A DNA stretch of 64,000 nt from Microbacterium sp. zg-Y818 (GTDB lineage: Bacteria > Actinomycetota > Actinomycetes > Actinomycetales > Microbacteriaceae): positions 1,674,001 through 1,738,000 of the forward strand of contig NZ_CP126741.1 of the NCBI RefSeq assembly GCF_030246905.1, written 5' to 3'. The stretch's first letter is position 1. Each line of letters opens with the position of its first letter. Of this stretch, positions 50,452 through 57,787 are shown piece by piece. The notes under the pieces were generated by a model. It made no database searches. It saw only the letters and a list, made by a program, of their open reading frames with translations, and was not told where the DNA came from. A program made the position numbers and the translations under genes.

Positions 50452-51834
50452 ATGAACAGCTCCCCGACCACCACTCGCGACGACGTGTTGTCGTTGACGG
50501 ATGACGTGTTGTCGTTGACGGATGACGTGTCGTCGTTGACGGATGTGGTGGCCGCGATGGTGGATGCCGACCGTCAGCTCGCCGCGCTCCAAGCCTGGCA
50601 GTTGGGACTGCTGGCGCGGGCGGGGGCGATCGCCGCGGCGCAGACCGCGCAGATCCCGATCGCCGCGCAACGGGAGCGGGAGATGCCGTTGCGGTCCGTC
50701 GCGGCGGAACTGGGCGCGGCGCTGCGCCAGTCCGACCGGGGCATGCAGAACCGCATCCACCACGCCACCCTGCTGCGCGAACGGTTCCCCGCCACCGTGA
50801 CGGCGTTGGCGCAGGGGCGGATCGACATCGCCCACGTCCGGGTCATCGACGACGCCGGGGCGCGGATCACCGACCCTGATGTGCGGGCGGTGTTCGAGCA
50901 GGCCGCGCTGGCCGTGGCGGAGCGGGAGACGGCGGGGCGGGCGAAGCCGGTCATCACCACCCTCGCGCACCGCATCGACCCCGTCCCGCTCACGGAACGA
51001 CACGCCACCGCGGCGGAGACTCGGCGGCTGTGGGTGCGGGACCTGGACGACGGGATGGCGGAACTGGTCGCCCTGCTGCCGGCACCGCTCGCTTACGGCA
51101 TCCGCGACCGCCTCACCCGATACGCCCGCGCGCTCCGCGACCGTACCGCGGGCGAGGCGGCCGAGGTGGGCGAGGCGGCCGACGTAGCGGACGACACGTC
51201 AGAACCACCCACTGCCGCAGACTGCCGGACGATGGATCAGCGGCGCGCGGACGTGTTCTCCGACCTGCTGCTCACCGCACACGCCACCGCCGAAGCCTCC
51301 GACGCGACCCTCTGCGAGACCGACGCGCTCATCGCCCACATCGAGGTCACCATCCCCGCCGCCACCCTCACCGGCCAGAACATCCCGGCCACGTTCCGCG
51401 GACACGGGCCGGTCGACCCCGACACCGCCCGCCACCTCGCTTCCCTCGCCCCCGCCTGGGACCGGCTGCACCTGAACGCCGACACCGGGGCCGTGGAACA
51501 CACCGACAACTACCGCCCCACCCAGGCCCAACGCCGCCTTCTCCGCGCCCGCGACGAGCACTGCCGGTTCCCCGGCTGCCGCACCAGCGTCTGGCACTGC
51601 GACATCGACCACGCCATCGACCACGCCCACGGCGGCCCCACCCGCGTCTGCAACCTGGCACACCTCTGCAAGCGGCACCACACCCTCAAGCACAACACCG
51701 CATGGACCGTGGTGCAGCACGGCGGTGGAGTGCTCGTGTGGACCAGTCCCACCGGCCGGGTGTACACCGACGTGCCGCCCCGCACCCTCGAGTTCACAGC
51801 GTCGGCCGCCAGCGGGGCTCCGCCACCGTTTTAG
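50452..51834 (+). CDS. DUF222 / HNH endonuclease-signature protein (13E12-type)
   Basis: A 460-residue protein of the large actinobacterial DUF222 family with a C-terminal HNH domain. The HNH motif is complete: HCRFPGCRTSVWHCDIDH, then GPTRVCNLAHLCKRHHTLKH, with paired cysteines for zinc. DUF222 occupies about residues 25-330. The N-terminus contains three exact heptads (see repeat). Family members are multicopy in many actinobacterial genomes; their function is unknown, although nuclease activity is expected. The start at 50452 is chosen over 50422 because CAGAAT lies seven bases before it. The protein ends with ASAASGAPPPF. Confidence 0.88.
   Translation: MNSSPTTTRDDVLSLTDDVLSLTDDVSSLTDVVAAMVDADRQLAALQAWQLGLLARAGAIAAAQTAQIPIAAQREREMPLRSVAAELGAALRQSDRGMQNRIHHATLLRERFPATVTALAQGRIDIAHVRVIDDAGARITDPDVRAVFEQAALAVAERETAGRAKPVITTLAHRIDPVPLTERHATAAETRRLWVRDLDDGMAELVALLPAPLAYGIRDRLTRYARALRDRTAGEAAEVGEAADVADDTSEPPTAADCRTMDQRRADVFSDLLLTAHATAEASDATLCETDALIAHIEVTIPAATLTGQNIPATFRGHGPVDPDTARHLASLAPAWDRLHLNADTGAVEHTDNYRPTQAQRRLLRARDEHCRFPGCRTSVWHCDIDHAIDHAHGGPTRVCNLAHLCKRHHTLKHNTAWTVVQHGGGVLVWTSPTGRVYTDVPPRTLEFTASAASGAPPPF
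50479..50541 (+). repeat. Three tandem 21-bp repeats encoding DDVLSLT heptads
   Basis: Units 50479-50499, 50500-50520 and 50521-50541 are 21 bases each and nearly identical (one base difference in the first, one in the last that changes Leu to Ser). Each encodes Asp-Asp-Val-Leu-Ser-Leu-Thr. Because the unit is a multiple of three, copy number can change without a frameshift. The seven-residue period with Val/Leu positions suggests a short coiled coil. Confidence 0.92.
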
Positions 51835-51958
51835 GCCGTGTCGATCAAGCTGGTGCGTAGCCAGCACAGGGTTGCGGATGAGCGCGGACTCCCGGCCGCG
51901 CTCCCGACGACGCAAGGCAGCGCACCGTAGCGAGGTGCGCGGTGTCCCGCCGGCAGCG

Positions 51959-52624
51959 TCAGGAGTGCGCGCGCATCCACGCGGCGACGATCGGCGCCAG
52001 ACTCTCTCCCACGTCGTCCGCGGGGCGCTTGCGCCCCTTCACCTCGAACGAGTGGTTTCCCCCGTCGATCCAGTGCACCGCGGCATCCCGGCACGACGCG
52101 ACCGCATCGGCGAGCTGCTCGTGCGGGTCGACGAACGGGTCGTTCGTCCCCTCGACGAACAGCTGCGGCGGCCCGACATCGGGCAGATGCGCGACGCGCG
52201 GTCTGTCGGGGCGGCCCGGCGGATGCAGGGGGTAGCCGAGGTACACCAGTCCCGCGGGCGAGATGAGGCCCTCCGCCGCAGCCATCGACGCCATGCGGCC
52301 GCCGTACGACTTGCCCGCCGCCCACATCGCCAGCCCCGGCGCCTCGGCGCGCAGTGCCGCCTCGGCCGCCCGCCAGGTGGCCACCGCGTGTGCGGCCGGC
52401 CCCGGCATGCGACGGCCCGCCTGCACGTACGGAAAGTTGAAACGCAGGGTCGCGACGCCCGCGGCACGCATGCCGCGCGCGAAACCGACGAGGAACGGGT
52501 ACGAGTATCCGGCACCGGCACCGTGAGCGACCGCCATCGTCGCCCAGGCGTCCTCGGGCGCCTCGAATGCGGCGGAGACCGTCACCTCACCGGCGGGAAG
52601 CGCGACGGTGAGTCCGTCGATCAT
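51959..52624 (-). CDS. Small alpha/beta hydrolase (KANL3/Tex30-like)
   Basis: A 221-residue cytoplasmic alpha/beta hydrolase. Catalytic triad candidates are Ser in AAGKSYGGRMAS (G-x-S-x-G), Asp in VEGTNDPFVDP and His in DGGNHSFEVKG. The N-terminal AVAHGAGAGYSYPF provides the oxyanion hole. The layout (short, dienelactone-hydrolase-like, RFNFPY after the first strands) matches the KANL3/Tex30 family of predicted hydrolases. The substrate is unknown. The ATG overlaps the stop of the preceding stress-type membrane gene (ATGA), so the two are coupled. The 124 bases between its stop and the DUF222 gene hold nothing recognisable. Confidence 0.82.
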   Translation of the reverse strand: MIDGLTVALPAGEVTVSAAFEAPEDAWATMAVAHGAGAGYSYPFLVGFARGMRAAGVATLRFNFPYVQAGRRMPGPAAHAVATWRAAEAALRAEAPGLAMWAAGKSYGGRMASMAAAEGLISPAGLVYLGYPLHPPGRPDRPRVAHLPDVGPPQLFVEGTNDPFVDPHEQLADAVASCRDAAVHWIDGGNHSFEVKGRKRPADDVGESLAPIVAAWMRAHS

Positions 52625-53268
52625 GTCCTCGGGGAGCCCTCGCCGGCGGCGTCGTCGCCCTGCGGCGCGGCCGGAGTGGGCGGCACGATTCGCTCACCGT
52701 ACCGGGGCGGCTCGTTCGGGTCGTCCAGCGGGGGACGCGGCGCGGGCGCCTGGCCCGGCGCGGGCGTCGCGCCGGGGTCTACGGGCGAGGCCACCGGCGC
52801 ATCGACGCGTCCCAGCGCCTGGCGGGCCTTGTGCACGCTCGCCGGCAACACCGTCACGTCGTAACGGTCGGCGACGACCTGGGTGATCGAGGCGTAGTCC
52901 CGGCGTCGGCGGATGAGCGAATAGGTGATGATGCTCATCAGCATGCCCACGGCGATGCCGACGAAGAGCACCCCGACGAACAGCTGGATCGGCACCTCGG
53001 GTGTGCCGAGCACGAAGATCGCGGCGAAGAGCAGTCCCAGCAGCAGTCCGTTTATGGCGCCCTGCCGGGCGGCGGTGGCGTAGCCGAGCCGGCCCGTCAC
53101 CTTCTCGATGGACCGCAGGTCCTGCCCGACGATCGCGATGTCACGCGCCGGCACGTCTGCCGCGATCATCGCCGAGACGGCCTTCTGGGCGGCCTCGTAC
53201 GTGGTGAAGCTCGCCACCGTATCGCCGACCGCGTTGCGCCCCGAGCCGAACGGCCCCATCATGCTCAT
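52621..53268 (-). CDS. General-stress 17M-like membrane protein
   Basis: A 215-residue protein. The first ~60 residues (VGDTVASFTTYEAAQKAVSAM, ARDIAIVGQDLRSIEKVTGR) form the small alpha/beta domain of general stress protein 17M-like proteins, followed by two transmembrane helices (about 70-90 and 98-120), a cytoplasmic stretch VADRYDVTVLPASV and a Pro-rich tail. It may sense or buffer membrane stress, but the function is not established. A longer frame upstream is antisense to the next gene; the start ATG (MSMMGPFGSG) follows a G-rich site. It is transcribed with the esterase gene and diverges from the CBS gene. Confidence 0.75.
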   Translation of the reverse strand: MSMMGPFGSGRNAVGDTVASFTTYEAAQKAVSAMIAADVPARDIAIVGQDLRSIEKVTGRLGYATAARQGAINGLLLGLLFAAIFVLGTPEVPIQLFVGVLFVGIAVGMLMSIITYSLIRRRRDYASITQVVADRYDVTVLPASVHKARQALGRVDAPVASPVDPGATPAPGQAPAPRPPLDDPNEPPRYGERIVPPTPAAPQGDDAAGEGSPRT

Positions 53269-53341
53269 CCCCCCATCTTCGCACGCGGTGTCGCGGCGGG
53301 CCCGGGGCGGGCGGCCCGCGACGCCGACTACGCTGGGTCGG

Positions 53342-54628
53342 GTGAGCACGCAGAGGGTCTTCGTCGCGCGGCTGGTCGGCTGCGCGGTCTTCGACCCCGC
53401 CGGCGACCGCCTCGGCAAGGTCCGCGATGTCGTGGTCATCTTCCGCAAGGACGACCCGCCACGCGTGATCGGGCTGGTGGTCGAGATCCCCGGCCGGCGC
53501 CACGTCTTCCTCTCCATCGGGCGCGTCACCTCGATCGCGACCGGCCAGGTCATCACGACCGGCCTCATCAACGTGCGGCGGTTCCAGCAGCGCGGCGGCG
53601 AGGTGCGCGTGATGGCCGAGCTGCTGGGACGCCGGGTCTACCTGCGCGACGGCAGCGGCACCGCCGTTATCGAAGACGTTGCGATCGACCGCAACCGCAT
53701 CGGCGACTGGGACGTGTCTCAGCTCTTCCTGCGGCGCCCCAAGACGAGCGCCTCGCCGTTCGCGAAGGGCCCCACGACGTTCGCGGCGTGGAACGAGGTG
53801 CGTGAGGACCAGGCGCCCGGCGAGGCCCAGTCAGCCGAGCAGCTGGTGGCGACATACTCCGAGCTCCACGCGGCCGACCTGGCGAACACCCTGCTGGACC
53901 TCCCCGCCGAGCGCCTGCTCGAAGTCGCTGAAGAGCTGCCCGACGACCGGCTCGCCGACGCCCTCGAGGAGATGCCCGAGGAGGACCAGATGCACATCCT
54001 CGAGCGCCTCGGCGACGAGCGCGCCGCCGACATCCTCGACCACATGGAGCCCGACGACGCCGCCGACCTGCTCGGCCAGTTCCCCGAGGGGCGCATCGCC
54101 CAGCTGCTCGAGTTGATGGAGCCTGACGAGGCCGAGGACGTCCGCGCGCTCCTCGAGTACGGTCCGGAAACCGCCGGCGGTCTCATGACCAACGAGCCGA
54201 TCGTGCTGTCGGCCGAGAACACCGTCGCCGAAGCGCTCGCGCTCATCCGCCGCCACGAGCTGCACCCCGCCCTCGCCGCCTCGGTGTACATCACCCTCCC
54301 CCCGTTCGAGACGCCGACCGGGCGTTTGCTCGGGGTCGTCCACTTCCAGCGCATGCTGCGCTACCCGCCGCACGAGCGCTTGGGTGCCATCATCGACGAC
54401 TCGATCGAAGCGGTCCCGGCGACGGCTCCCGCCTCCGAGGTGGCGCGGCTGCTCGCCACCTACAACCTCGTGTCCCTTCCCGTGGTCGACCAGGGGCACC
54501 ACCTCGTCGGAGCGGTCAGCGTCGACGACGTGCTGGATTACCTGTTGCCCGAGGATTGGCGCTCACCCGAACCCGCTCCACACGCCGCGGCAGCCCTGCG
54601 GCCCGGAACGCCGACGGGGAAGCGCTGA
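53342..54628 (+). CDS. Soluble PRC-barrel / MgtE-N / CBS-domain protein lacking the channel
   Basis: A 428-residue soluble protein. The N-terminal ~120 residues look like two PRC-barrel-type beta domains (FVARLVGCAVFDPAGDRLG). An MgtE N-terminal superhelix follows (about 150-280: LLDLPAERLLEVAEELPDDR, ILDHMEPDDAADLLGQFP), then two CBS motifs (GLMTNEPIVLSAENTV, LVSLPVVDQGHHLVGAVS). In true MgtE channels these domains gate magnesium entry, but the transmembrane channel is absent. It may be a magnesium- or nucleotide-sensing partner for a separate membrane protein, most likely the adjacent DUF1003 protein (overlap TGATG). TACGCT lies seven bases before the GTG. Confidence 0.82.
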   Translation: MSTQRVFVARLVGCAVFDPAGDRLGKVRDVVVIFRKDDPPRVIGLVVEIPGRRHVFLSIGRVTSIATGQVITTGLINVRRFQQRGGEVRVMAELLGRRVYLRDGSGTAVIEDVAIDRNRIGDWDVSQLFLRRPKTSASPFAKGPTTFAAWNEVREDQAPGEAQSAEQLVATYSELHAADLANTLLDLPAERLLEVAEELPDDRLADALEEMPEEDQMHILERLGDERAADILDHMEPDDAADLLGQFPEGRIAQLLELMEPDEAEDVRALLEYGPETAGGLMTNEPIVLSAENTVAEALALIRRHELHPALAASVYITLPPFETPTGRLLGVVHFQRMLRYPPHERLGAIIDDSIEAVPATAPASEVARLLATYNLVSLPVVDQGHHLVGAVSVDDVLDYLLPEDWRSPEPAPHAAAALRPGTPTGKR

Positions 54629-55230
54629 TGGTACGCGCGAAGAAGGCCTCGCTCGAGGCGCCCCGCGGGCGGCCCGGCGTGCTTCCCCGCCAGCCGCAGC
54701 CGTCGAGCGACCGGTTCGGCCGTTTCACCGAGTGGATCGCCCGCGCGATGGGCACGCCGCTGTTCCTGCTGATCCTGAGCCTGTTCTGCATCGTCTGGCT
54801 CAGCTGGAACACGTTGGCGCCGATGAACCTGCGGTTCGACTCCGCCGCCAACGGCTTCACTGCGCTGACGCTCATGCTCTCGCTCCAGGCGTCGTACGCG
54901 GCGCCACTCATCCTGCTGGCGCAGAACCGCCAGGACGACCGTGAGCGCGTGCAGATCGAGCAGGACCGCCAGCGCGCCGAACGCAACCTCGCCGACACCG
55001 AGTACCTGGCCCGCGAGATCGTGGCGCTGCGCATGGCGCTGACGGATGTGACCAGGGAGGTGGTCACGAAGGACGTCCTACGCCAGGAGCTGGCCCGTGC
55101 CCTCGAGCAGCTCGACGACCGGGATGCCGCGCGCGACCGGGCCGCACAGGACGCCCCCGCACCCCGACACCCCGACCTCGAGGCCGACGGCGGGCGCGAG
55201 GGACACCAAGACGGAACGGGCCGGTCGTGA
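54628..55230 (+). CDS. DUF1003 membrane protein
   Basis: A 200-residue protein with two transmembrane helices (about 42-62 and 75-95) and the DUF1003 hallmark LRFDSAANGFTALTLMLS and QASYAAPLILLAQNRQDDRER. A charged coiled-coil-like cytoplasmic tail (residues ~95-160) follows. Function unknown. The ATG overlaps the stop of the CBS gene by one base (TGATG) and the stop overlaps mrp by four (GTGA), so it is part of a three-gene coupled operon. The upstream soluble sensor protein and this membrane protein may function together. Confidence 0.85.
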   Translation: MVRAKKASLEAPRGRPGVLPRQPQPSSDRFGRFTEWIARAMGTPLFLLILSLFCIVWLSWNTLAPMNLRFDSAANGFTALTLMLSLQASYAAPLILLAQNRQDDRERVQIEQDRQRAERNLADTEYLAREIVALRMALTDVTREVVTKDVLRQELARALEQLDDRDAARDRAAQDAPAPRHPDLEADGGREGHQDGTGRS

Positions 55231-56372
55231 CCCCCCTCGACGACGCCGTGCGCGCGGCAGTCGGCGCTGTGGTCGACCCGGAGCTGCGCCGCCCCCTGTC
55301 AGAGCTCGACATGGTGCGCGACGTCGCGGTGCACGACGGCGTCGCTCAGGTCGGGGTCGACCTCACCATCGTCGGCTGCCCCGCCGCCGCCCGCATCGAA
55401 TCCGACGTCCGCACCGCCGCGGCATCCGTCCCCGGCGTCACCGCCGTCGACGTACGCGTGGGTGTGATGACCCCGGCGCAGCGTGCTGCTTTGACGGAGC
55501 GCCTGCGCGGCGGGCGCGCTGCGCGGCAGATTCCCTTCGGTCCCGACTCCCTCACCCGCGTGATCGCCGTCACCAGCGGCAAGGGCGGCGTCGGCAAGTC
55601 GACGCTCACCGCCAACCTCGCCGTGGCCCTCGCCGCCCGCGGGACGGCCGTCGGGCTGATCGACGCCGACGTGCACGGGTTCTCGATTCCGGCGCTGCTG
55701 GGACTCGTCGGACCCGACGGGCTGCCGCCCCAGCCCACGCGCATCGACGAGCTCATGCTTCCGCCGGTGGCCTACGGAGTGAAGACGATCTCGATCGGCA
55801 TGTTCCTCCCCCGCGATGCCGCCACGCCCGGCGCCGTCGCCTGGCGCGGACCCATGCTCCACCGCACAGTGCAGCAGTTCCTCACCGACGTGTACTTCGG
55901 GGACCTCGACGTACTGCTGCTGGACATGCCTCCCGGCACCGGAGACGTCGCCATCTCGGTGGGTCAGTTCCTCCCCCACGCCGAGGTGCTCGTGGTCACG
56001 ACGCCCCAGGCGGCGGCATCCGATGTGGCTGTGCGCAGCGGGCTGGTGGCGCGCCAGACCGGTCAGCGCGTGATCGGCGTCGTGGAGAACATGGCCGCCA
56101 TGACCCTGCCCGACGGCACCGTGCTCGACCTGTTCGGCTCGGGCGGCGGGCAAGCGGTGGCTCAGGCGCTGTCGACCGACGGTCACGCCGTTGCGCTGCT
56201 GGGAACGGTGCCGCTCAGCCCGGCGCTGCGTGCCGGCGGCGACGCCGGGGTCCCCGTGGTGCTCGGTGCCCCCGGCGACCCGGCAGCGGCTGCGATCACC
56301 GCACTCGCAGACATTCTGCTCGCGCAGGGGCGCGGTCTCGTCGGCCGATCCCTGCCCTTCTCCCCCGCCTGA
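55227..56372 (+). CDS. mrp: Mrp/ApbC-type P-loop iron-sulfur carrier
   Basis: A 381-residue ATPase that assembles or transfers Fe-S clusters. The N-terminal ~95 residues are a MIP18/DUF59 domain (VDPELRRPLSELDMV). The P-loop is the deviant Walker A TSGKGGVGKSTLTANLA (~112-128), with MPPGTGDVAISVGQFLP and VVTTPQAAASDVAVR typical of Mrp. The C-x-x-C cluster ligand seen in many Mrp/NBP35 proteins is absent here, as in some actinobacterial members, which is a reason for caution on the exact mechanism. The GTG overlaps the DUF1003 stop. It converges on tatB. Confidence 0.88.
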   Translation: MTPLDDAVRAAVGAVVDPELRRPLSELDMVRDVAVHDGVAQVGVDLTIVGCPAAARIESDVRTAAASVPGVTAVDVRVGVMTPAQRAALTERLRGGRAARQIPFGPDSLTRVIAVTSGKGGVGKSTLTANLAVALAARGTAVGLIDADVHGFSIPALLGLVGPDGLPPQPTRIDELMLPPVAYGVKTISIGMFLPRDAATPGAVAWRGPMLHRTVQQFLTDVYFGDLDVLLLDMPPGTGDVAISVGQFLPHAEVLVVTTPQAAASDVAVRSGLVARQTGQRVIGVVENMAAMTLPDGTVLDLFGSGGGQAVAQALSTDGHAVALLGTVPLSPALRAGGDAGVPVVLGAPGDPAAAAITALADILLAQGRGLVGRSLPFSPA

Positions 56373-56383
56373 ACCTCAGCGGC

Positions 56384-56767
56384 TCAGGTCGCCTCCGAAT
56401 CGAAGGGTGGCGGCCCCTCGGGGCGCTTCACCGGCGGTGACGTCGGCGTCGGGGCCGCAGCAGCGGTCACCGCGGCGCCGGCCGCTGCCGCTCGCACCGT
56501 GGGCGTGGGCGCGTCGTCGAGGAGCGCCTCACGGATGATCCGTCGGGGGTCGTACTGGCGAGGATCGAGCTTGCGCCAGTCGACGTCGTCGAGGTCCTCG
56601 CCCATCTCCTCCTTGACGCGGGTCTTCGCACCCGAGACCCACTCCCGCACACGCACGGTGAACCGGGCAAGGGCCTCGGCGTACCCGGGCAGTCGGTCGG
56701 GTCCGATCAGCATGCCGGCGATCACGGCGATCAGCAGCAGCTTCTCCCACGTGAGCCCGAAAACCAT
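56384..56767 (-). CDS. tatB: Twin-arginine translocase subunit TatB
   Basis: A 127-residue TatA/B-family protein with one N-terminal transmembrane helix (WEKLLLIAVIAGMLIGPDRLP) containing the conserved G-P-x-x-L-P hinge and the acidic residue D before RLP, then an amphipathic helix and a long charged tail. The hinge plus the E-x-L-A-x-F-like YAEALARFTVRVREWV segment favour TatB over TatA. tatA and tatC are not in the window. TAACCT lies six bases before the ATG. It is convergent with mrp and divergent from the O-methyltransferase gene. Confidence 0.85.
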   Translation of the reverse strand: MVFGLTWEKLLLIAVIAGMLIGPDRLPGYAEALARFTVRVREWVSGAKTRVKEEMGEDLDDVDWRKLDPRQYDPRRIIREALLDDAPTPTVRAAAAGAAVTAAAAPTPTSPPVKRPEGPPPFDSEAT

Positions 56768-56837
56768 GCCTCCAGGTTACCCGTGCGCCTGACCGGTCGC
56801 GGCGCTCCGGCCGCGTACGCTGACAGCTGGAGGTCCC

Positions 56838-57470
56838 ATGGGCGAGCACGACGCGAACCGCAGGTTCGCAGCCGAAGTCACAGTCGAACCCGACGCGATC
56901 AGCAGGGCACGCGCGCACGCGCTGGAGCTCGGCGCCGATCCCATCAGCGCTCCGGTCGGTGCCCAGTGCGCGGTCATCGCCGCGGCGTCCAAGGCGCTGA
57001 ACATCGTGGAGGTGGGCACCGGGGCGGGGGTCTCCGGGCTCTGGCTGCTGCACGGTTCGCCGCGGGCGACGCTGACCACCATCGACGTCGAGCCCGAGCA
57101 CCTGGGCGCGGCCCGCCAATCCTTCGCCGCGGCGGGTGTCGCGCCCGCCCGGGCACGTTTCATCACCGGGCGCGGATCGAGCGTCCTGCCTCGCATGAAC
57201 GAGGCGTCCTACGACATCGTCCTGATCGACGCCGATCCGGAGGGCGTCATCGAGTACGTCGAGCACGGTCTGCGACTGGTCCGCGCCGGTGGCACGGTCC
57301 TCGTGCCGCGTGTGCTGCACGGCGGTGCGGTGGCCGACCCGGTACGGCGCGACGCGGTGACCAGCGCCTACCGTTCCCTCATCCAGGAGACGCAGTCCTC
57401 CCCCGCTGTCATCGGGGCACTGTCGATCGTCGGCGAAGGGCTGCTGCAGCTGACCACCGTCGCCCACTGA
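56838..57470 (+). CDS. O-methyltransferase (catechol-type, SAM-dependent)
   Basis: A 210-residue Rossmann-fold methyltransferase. SAM-binding motif I is VEVGTGAGVSGLWLL, motif II is TTIDVEPEHLGAA, and the metal/catalytic IVLIDADPEGVIEYVEHG plus RAGGTVLVPRVLHGG follow the class of small-molecule O-methyltransferases. The physiological substrate is unknown. A TACGCT -10 at 56816-56821 and ggagg before the ATG give a short-leader promoter. In mycobacteria the same gene lies next to sigE-rseA-htrA-tatB; here only tatB remains adjacent. It is terminated by a perfect hairpin. Confidence 0.85.
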   Translation: MGEHDANRRFAAEVTVEPDAISRARAHALELGADPISAPVGAQCAVIAAASKALNIVEVGTGAGVSGLWLLHGSPRATLTTIDVEPEHLGAARQSFAAAGVAPARARFITGRGSSVLPRMNEASYDIVLIDADPEGVIEYVEHGLRLVRAGGTVLVPRVLHGGAVADPVRRDAVTSAYRSLIQETQSSPAVIGALSIVGEGLLQLTTVAH

Positions 57471-57480
57471 CGGCGAACAA

Positions 57481-57514
57481 CGAAGCGGCCGGTCAGAACT
57501 GACCGGCCGCTTCG
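57481..57514. terminator. Strong bidirectional terminator
   Basis: CGAAGCGGCCGGTCA (57481-57495) is perfectly complementary to TGACCGGCCGCTTCG (57500-57514) around a GAAC tetraloop, between the convergent O-methyltransferase and DUF3117 genes. This 15-bp stem is one of the best terminators in the window. Confidence 0.88.
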
Positions 57515-57527
57515 CGGAGGGAGCGTG

Positions 57528-57701
57528 TCACGCAGGGTTCACAACGCCGCCGAGGACGCTGTACAGCTCTTTCGCCTCGTCGTCGTTGACGGAAACGACC
57601 AGGCGACCCCCACCCTCGAGCGGGACGCGCACGATGATCAGGCGCCCCTCCTTAACGGCCTCCATCGGTCCATCCCCGGTTCGCGGCTTCATGGCTGCCA
57701 T
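57528..57701 (-). CDS. DUF3117 family small protein
   Basis: A 57-residue protein beginning MAAMKPRTGDGPMEAVKEGR and containing VRVPLEGGGRLVVSVND, an exact family match for DUF3117 (M. tuberculosis Rv1211, recalled). It is highly conserved in actinobacteria and of unknown function. The ATG at 57701 follows a strong AAGGAG site six bases upstream; a possible -10 TAAACT lies further up (about 57735-57740). The longer reading upstream is in the next gene's antisense. It is terminated by the hairpin at 57481-57514. Confidence 0.9.
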   Translation of the reverse strand: MAAMKPRTGDGPMEAVKEGRLIIVRVPLEGGGRLVVSVNDDEAKELYSVLGGVVNPA

Positions 57702-57787
57702 TACGGGCTCCTTTTCCATATAGGTGTGGTCCCTGAGTTTATCGTGTGAAACCGACGCCGGATGAACGAGGCGCGCGGAGGAGTCGC

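Noticed and set aside
50479..50541. Tandem repeats as a possible CRISPR array
   Set aside because: Units are directly adjacent with no spacers, in frame inside a coding sequence; the 18-bp repeats at 4303-4356 are rejected for the same reason.
50452..51834. HNH protein as a homing endonuclease or group II intron component
   Set aside because: No intron structure or interrupted host gene; the DUF222 architecture identifies it as the common stand-alone actinobacterial family.
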